Positions 14,564 through 18,026 of a DNA stretch of 18,026 nt are shown piece after piece. Under the pieces are notes generated by a model. That model saw nothing but the letters and a program-made list of their open reading frames with translations, was not told the origin of the DNA and searched no databases. The DNA is from JACJXF01 sp964349045 (lineage in GTDB: Bacteria > Bacteroidota > Bacteroidia > Bacteroidales > GCA-2748055): assembly GCA_964349045.1 (NCBI GenBank), contig CAYGFI010000104.1, positions 1 through 18,026 on the forward strand. Direction: 5' to 3'. The position numbers were made by a program, and so were the translations under genes. The stretch's first letter is position 1, and each line of letters begins with the position of its first letter.

Positions 14564-16612
14564 ATGAATAATATGAAAGCTTTAACTAATTTAATAAAGA
14601 GATCACGTAAAACGTGGTCCCCTTATAGCATGCCTTTTAAAAGTCTTATTTTAAGCGCTTTTATCTTTGCGGGCATTCAAACAACAGTCCAGTCACAGGA
14701 GGTTCAATATACAAGACCTTCATGGTGGTTTGGCGCGGCAGCCGGAGCTAACTTTAACTACTATCAGGGCTCAACACAGGAAATAAATGCAGACTTAACC
14801 ATCCCTACTGCTTTTCATGACGGCAATGGCGTAGGTCTCTATCTTGCACCTCTTGTAGAATATCACAAACCGGATTCAAGGTTAGGGATCATGCTTCAGG
14901 CAGGTTACGACAATCGGAAAGGTACGTTTGACCAGATTACTCCCTGTAATTGTCCGGCTGACTTAAAAGCAAATCCTACCTATATCACTGTCGAACCAAG
15001 CATTCGCCTGGCTCCGTTTAAAGGTGATTTTTACCTGTATGCAGGACCAAGGGTTGCTTTTAATATGGGGAAATCATTTGTTTTCCAGCAAGGTGTTGAT
15101 CCTGCCTATCCGGATCAGGAAGCTAATCCTGAAGTAGAAGGTGATTTCAGCAATATGGAAAAAAACCTGCTGTCCATGCAGATTGGTGCAGGATATGATA
15201 TTCAGCTCTCAAAACAGAGTAAGCATACACAATGGGCCCTTTCACCCTTTGTCGCGTACCATCCTTATTTTGGTCAGGACCCCAGGTCGATTGAAACATG
15301 GAATATTACAACCATACGAGTCGGCGCCGCCCTTAAATTTGGGCGCGGAAAGAAAATTGAACCACCTGCAGAGGTAATAGCGCCACTTCCGGTAGTAATG
15401 GATCCGGATTTTAATTTTACAGTTCATTCACCTGAAAACATTCCGGTAGAGCGCAGGGTCAGGGAAACATTCCCTATTCGTAACTATGTGTTTTTCGATT
15501 TAAACTCAACCGAGATACCTGATCGTTATGTATTGTTAACAAAAGACCAGGTGAAAGACTTTAAGGAAGACCGACTGGAAGTGTTTACACCGAAACGTCT
15601 GTCGGGTCGTTCAGATCGCCAAATGGTTGTATATTATAATCTTTTGAACATACTTGGTGACCGTATGGGGAGATATCCTGCAACAGTTGTCAGGTTATCC
15701 GGCGCTTCCATGGAGGGTAAAGACGATGGATTAGCAATGGCGGAATCTGTTAAAAAATATCTTGTAAATGTATTTGCTATTGCTCCTTCGAGAATCAGTA
15801 CCGAAGGTCAGATTAAGCCCAATATACCTTCAGAACAAGCGGGTGGCACAAAAGAACTTGTCCTCCTTCGTGAAGGTGACCACAGGGTATCAATCTGGAG
15901 CGAATCACCCGAATTGATGATGCAGTATCAGACAGGCCCTGATGCCCCGCTGGCACCCGTAGAAATTGTTGGTGTGCAACAAGCGCCGCCCGACAGTTAT
16001 GTGTCTTTCAATGTAGATGGTGCTGAAGAAGCTTTTACGTCATGGTCATTGGAGATCAGGGATGAAAAAGGAGTATTGCAAAACTTTGGCCCTTACACAA
16101 AAGAGAATGTAGTGATGCCTGGCAAAACAATTTTAGGTACCCGTGCATCAGGCAACTTTGCTGTAACCATGGTAGGAAAGACAAAAAGCGGAAAGATTTT
16201 GAAAAAAGAGGTTCCTGTAAAGATGGTTCTCTGGACTCCATCCGAAAGAGAAGAAGGTATGAGATTCAGTGTTATTTATGAATTCAATGATTCTGATGCC
16301 ATCAAGGTTTATGATAAGTATCTAACTGAAGTTGTAACACCTAAGATCCATAAAAACGGAACTGTTATACTGCATGGTCATACCGATAATATCGGAGAAG
16401 AAGCACATAATCAGGAATTGTCACTGGCAAGAGCTAATGATGTCAAAGGTATTTTGGAAAATGCCCTGGCAAAAGCCGGCAGAACCGATGTTAAATTTGA
16501 GGTTTACGGTTTCGGTGAAGATGCAGGCTTAGCGCCTTTTGACAACAATTTCCCGGAGGAACGTTTTTATAACCGTTCTGTTATAATTGACCTTATTCCC
16601 CCGAAAAAATAA
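14564..16612 (+). CDS. Outer-membrane protein with N-terminal beta-barrel-like region and C-terminal OmpA (peptidoglycan-binding) domain
   Basis: The 682-residue product has a signal sequence with a long basic N-region (hydrophobic core about 26-40, cleavage likely near QSQ, 43-45). An in-frame ATG at 14630 (M23, MPFKSLILSA) would give a more standard signal peptide, so the start is uncertain. Residues about 50-265 alternate polar and aromatic residues as in PorT/OmpA-type outer-membrane barrels, ending in TIRVGAALKFGRGKK. A linker and central domain follow; FFDLNSTEIPDRY (about 311-323) may be a degenerate OmpA-like start. The C-terminal OmpA domain contains GHTDN (605-609) and LARAND, with D608 and R623 spaced 15 residues apart as in the peptidoglycan-binding pair of OmpA. 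It probably anchors the outer membrane to the wall. It lies 69 bp after the DUF3494 lipoprotein gene and may be co-transcribed; a terminator follows. Confidence 0.85.
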   Translation: MNNMKALTNLIKRSRKTWSPYSMPFKSLILSAFIFAGIQTTVQSQEVQYTRPSWWFGAAAGANFNYYQGSTQEINADLTIPTAFHDGNGVGLYLAPLVEYHKPDSRLGIMLQAGYDNRKGTFDQITPCNCPADLKANPTYITVEPSIRLAPFKGDFYLYAGPRVAFNMGKSFVFQQGVDPAYPDQEANPEVEGDFSNMEKNLLSMQIGAGYDIQLSKQSKHTQWALSPFVAYHPYFGQDPRSIETWNITTIRVGAALKFGRGKKIEPPAEVIAPLPVVMDPDFNFTVHSPENIPVERRVRETFPIRNYVFFDLNSTEIPDRYVLLTKDQVKDFKEDRLEVFTPKRLSGRSDRQMVVYYNLLNILGDRMGRYPATVVRLSGASMEGKDDGLAMAESVKKYLVNVFAIAPSRISTEGQIKPNIPSEQAGGTKELVLLREGDHRVSIWSESPELMMQYQTGPDAPLAPVEIVGVQQAPPDSYVSFNVDGAEEAFTSWSLEIRDEKGVLQNFGPYTKENVVMPGKTILGTRASGNFAVTMVGKTKSGKILKKEVPVKMVLWTPSEREEGMRFSVIYEFNDSDAIKVYDKYLTEVVTPKIHKNGTVILHGHTDNIGEEAHNQELSLARANDVKGILENALAKAGRTDVKFEVYGFGEDAGLAPFDNNFPEERFYNRSVIIDLIPPKK

Positions 16613-16640
16613 GTTTCTAAATAAGAGTATTAACTTTTTA

Positions 16641-16675
16641 AAAAACAGAGGCCTCATTTTGGCCTCTGTTTTTAT
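16641..16675 (+). terminator. Intrinsic terminator after the OmpA-like gene
   Basis: AAAAACAGAGGCC (16641-16653) and GGCCTCTGTTTTT (16661-16673) form a perfect 13-bp stem around TCATTTT, followed by a T-rich tail. It lies 28 bp after the stop codon and closes the transcription unit. Confidence 0.95.
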
Positions 16676-16748
16676 TTTATCACCTGCCGGGTAAAACTCC
16701 ATTTACATTTTTTTTAAACTCATAAAGGTCCAAACTATATCGATTAGG

Positions 16749-16813
16749 AATTATGTAACTTTTATACTGAAAAGTATAACACACATAAATAGTTTGAATC
16801 TGACCTTTGCCTG
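16749..16813 (+). promoter_or_regulatory. Shared promoter blocks of the second DUF3494 gene
   Basis: AATTATGTAAC (16749-16759), CATAAATAGT (about 16784-16793) and ACCTTTGCCTG (16803-16813) match the blocks before the lipoprotein gene. GACCTTTG fits the TAnnTTTG -7 element except for its first base. Relative to the first gene the distance between the outer blocks is longer by exactly 21 bp (two helical turns). Confidence 0.55.
16762..16779. promoter_or_regulatory. 7-bp palindrome with GAAA centre in the second DUF3494 promoter
   Basis: TTATACT (16762-16768) and AGTATAA (16773-16779) are perfect arms around GAAA. It falls between the shared outer blocks and could be an operator; as RNA it would form a GNRA-loop hairpin, but it probably lies upstream of the transcript start. 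Confidence 0.4.
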
Positions 16814-16846
16814 ACGAAACTTAATCGCAGTTTAAATCCAATTAAA

Positions 16847-18026
16847 ATGAAAAGTAAACTACTTATTATATTAATAGGAAGTTTATTGTATTTAATGCCA
16901 AAAACAGGTTACGGGCAGATTGCGCCTGATTTAGGGTCAGCATCAACTTTTGCGTTATTTACCGGTACCGGAGCATCTTTTGTTAATAGTGGAGCAACAG
17001 TCGTAACAGGCGATATTGGCAGTAATGCAAGTGTAATCTCAGGATTTCCTGTTCCGGGAACAGTAAATGGAGCAATTCAAGTTATGAATGGAGTTTCTGC
17101 AACTGTTGCTGCAGATGTACTTACTGCATATGGTCAATTGACGCAGGGCGACAGTGTTTTAGGTCCTACCATAGCAGACGGCCAGATTATTAAAAATGGC
17201 GTTTGGAACACGGGAGCTGCTTCAACCTTAGATGGGACTATAACTTTTGATGGGGAAAACGACCCTGATGCAATATTTATTATCAGAATAGGTGGCGCTT
17301 TTTCGGTTGGTGCTACCACACCCTCAGTCATTAACCTGATTAATTCAGCCTCTTTAGACAATGTTTACTGGCAAGTAAATGGGGCATTCAGTTTAGGAGC
17401 CGGTTCTGCTTTCGGGGGTACTGTAATTACTACGGGAGTTATCAGCTTATTGGAAGGATCATCTCTTCAGGGCAGAGCCCTTTCAACGGCTGGAGCTATT
17501 GACTTGCATAATAATATAGTTTCTTTAGTTTTAACACCTGACAATACGATACTATTGAGCTCGGCAGCTGGCACCGATAATCAGACCCAATGTATCAACA
17601 TAGCGATAACGGATATTACATATTCTACCACCAGCGCAACAGGCGCTACCTTCTCTGGTTTACCTGCGGGTGTAACTGGCAGCTGGGCAGCCGATGTAGT
17701 AACGATAAGCGGGACGCCAACAGAATCAGGGATTTTTAATTATACAGTTACATTAACAGGTGGTAGCGGCATTATAACAGCCACAGGCTCAATAACAGTA
17801 AATCCGGAAACAGGCCCAACCCTTTTCACTTTGGGTGCAACAACCGTATGCCAGGATGCGGCGGATGAAACCTACACTGCAACAGCAGCAAACAGTACCT
17901 CGATAGTATATTCAGTATTACCGGCAGCTGCAGGTGTAATAAATGCAACTACCGGCGTGATGAACTGGGATGCAGCCTTTAGCGGGTCAGCAACGATCAC
18001 GGCCACTTCAACCGGTCTTTGCGGAA
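16847..18026 (+). CDS. Secreted DUF3494 protein with PKD/Ig-like repeats (3' end outside the window)
   Basis: An open frame runs from ATG 16847 to the window end (393 complete codons, no stop). It opens with a Sec signal peptide (about 1-23, hydrophobic core LLIILIGSLLYLM, likely cut after YGQ). Residues about 25-227 are a divergent DUF3494 domain: LGSASTFALFTGTGASF, VTGDIGSN, DPDAIFIIRIGGAFSVG, VYWQVNGAFSLGAGSAFGGTVI and GRALSTAGAIDL. A PKD/Ig-like repeat follows (about 230-318, with CINIAITDITYSTT and GLPAGVTGSW), then the start of another (about 322 on). These repeats are common in large Bacteroidetes surface proteins that often end in a type IX secretion signal, but the C terminus is not visible. 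Domain order is the reverse of the lipoprotein upstream. Confidence 0.88.
   Translation, partial: MKSKLLIILIGSLLYLMPKTGYGQIAPDLGSASTFALFTGTGASFVNSGATVVTGDIGSNASVISGFPVPGTVNGAIQVMNGVSATVAADVLTAYGQLTQGDSVLGPTIADGQIIKNGVWNTGAASTLDGTITFDGENDPDAIFIIRIGGAFSVGATTPSVINLINSASLDNVYWQVNGAFSLGAGSAFGGTVITTGVISLLEGSSLQGRALSTAGAIDLHNNIVSLVLTPDNTILLSSAAGTDNQTQCINIAITDITYSTTSATGATFSGLPAGVTGSWAADVVTISGTPTESGIFNYTVTLTGGSGIITATGSITVNPETGPTLFTLGATTVCQDAADETYTATAANSTSIVYSVLPAAAGVINATTGVMNWDAAFSGSATITATSTGLCG

Overview
This looks like a chromosomal segment from a member of the Bacteroidota, probably near the Bacteroidales/Marinilabiliales. The lineage call is inference. It rests on AT-rich leaders that mostly lack strong Shine-Dalgarno sites, -7 elements of the TAnnTTTG type, a purH-mreBCD-mrdA-rodA gene order known from Bacteroides relatives, and Bacteroidetes-style secreted and outer-membrane proteins. 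I see no rRNA, tRNA, CRISPR array, transposase or phage gene.

Region 1 (1-7140) is one tightly packed plus-strand operon: purH (purine synthesis), then mreB, mreC, mreD, mrdA (PBP2) and rodA, the cell-elongation (Rod) complex. Gene junctions are 14-20 bp gaps or 4-8 bp overlaps, so translational coupling is likely. Region 2 (7140-9600) holds a convergent acyl-carrier-protein phosphodiesterase gene (minus strand) and a plus-strand P-loop GTPase of the cyclic-2,3-diphosphoglycerate-synthetase-like family, closed by a clear intrinsic terminator. Region 3 (9600-11708) holds a gene-poor stretch, a 77-residue membrane protein and a convergent pgi (glucose-6-phosphate isomerase).

Region 4 (11709-18026) is the accessory part: a surface module of two DUF3494 (ice-binding-protein-like) genes around an OmpA-domain outer-membrane protein. 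The first is a lipoprotein with five Ig-like (Big_5) repeats and a C-terminal DUF3494 domain. The second is a secreted protein with an N-terminal DUF3494 domain followed by PKD/Ig-like repeats, cut off by the window end. The upstream regions of the two DUF3494 genes share three sequence blocks, and one (ACCTTTGCCTG) lies exactly 44 nt before both ATGs, which suggests co-regulation. A plausible reading is a cell-envelope adhesion or ice/surface-binding module: an exposed lipoprotein, a peptidoglycan-anchored barrel, and a secreted multi-domain protein.

The most unusual DNA-level feature is that both convergent intergenic gaps are made of short tandem repeats running up to stop codons. A 16 x 8 bp array fills the small-ORF/pgi gap with 4 bp spare on one side and none on the other. 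A (CCTTAA) hexamer array, preceded by a 9-bp repeat containing the rodA stop codon, fills the rodA/acpH gap. A decayed copy of the 8-bp family lies in opposite orientation after the GTPase gene.
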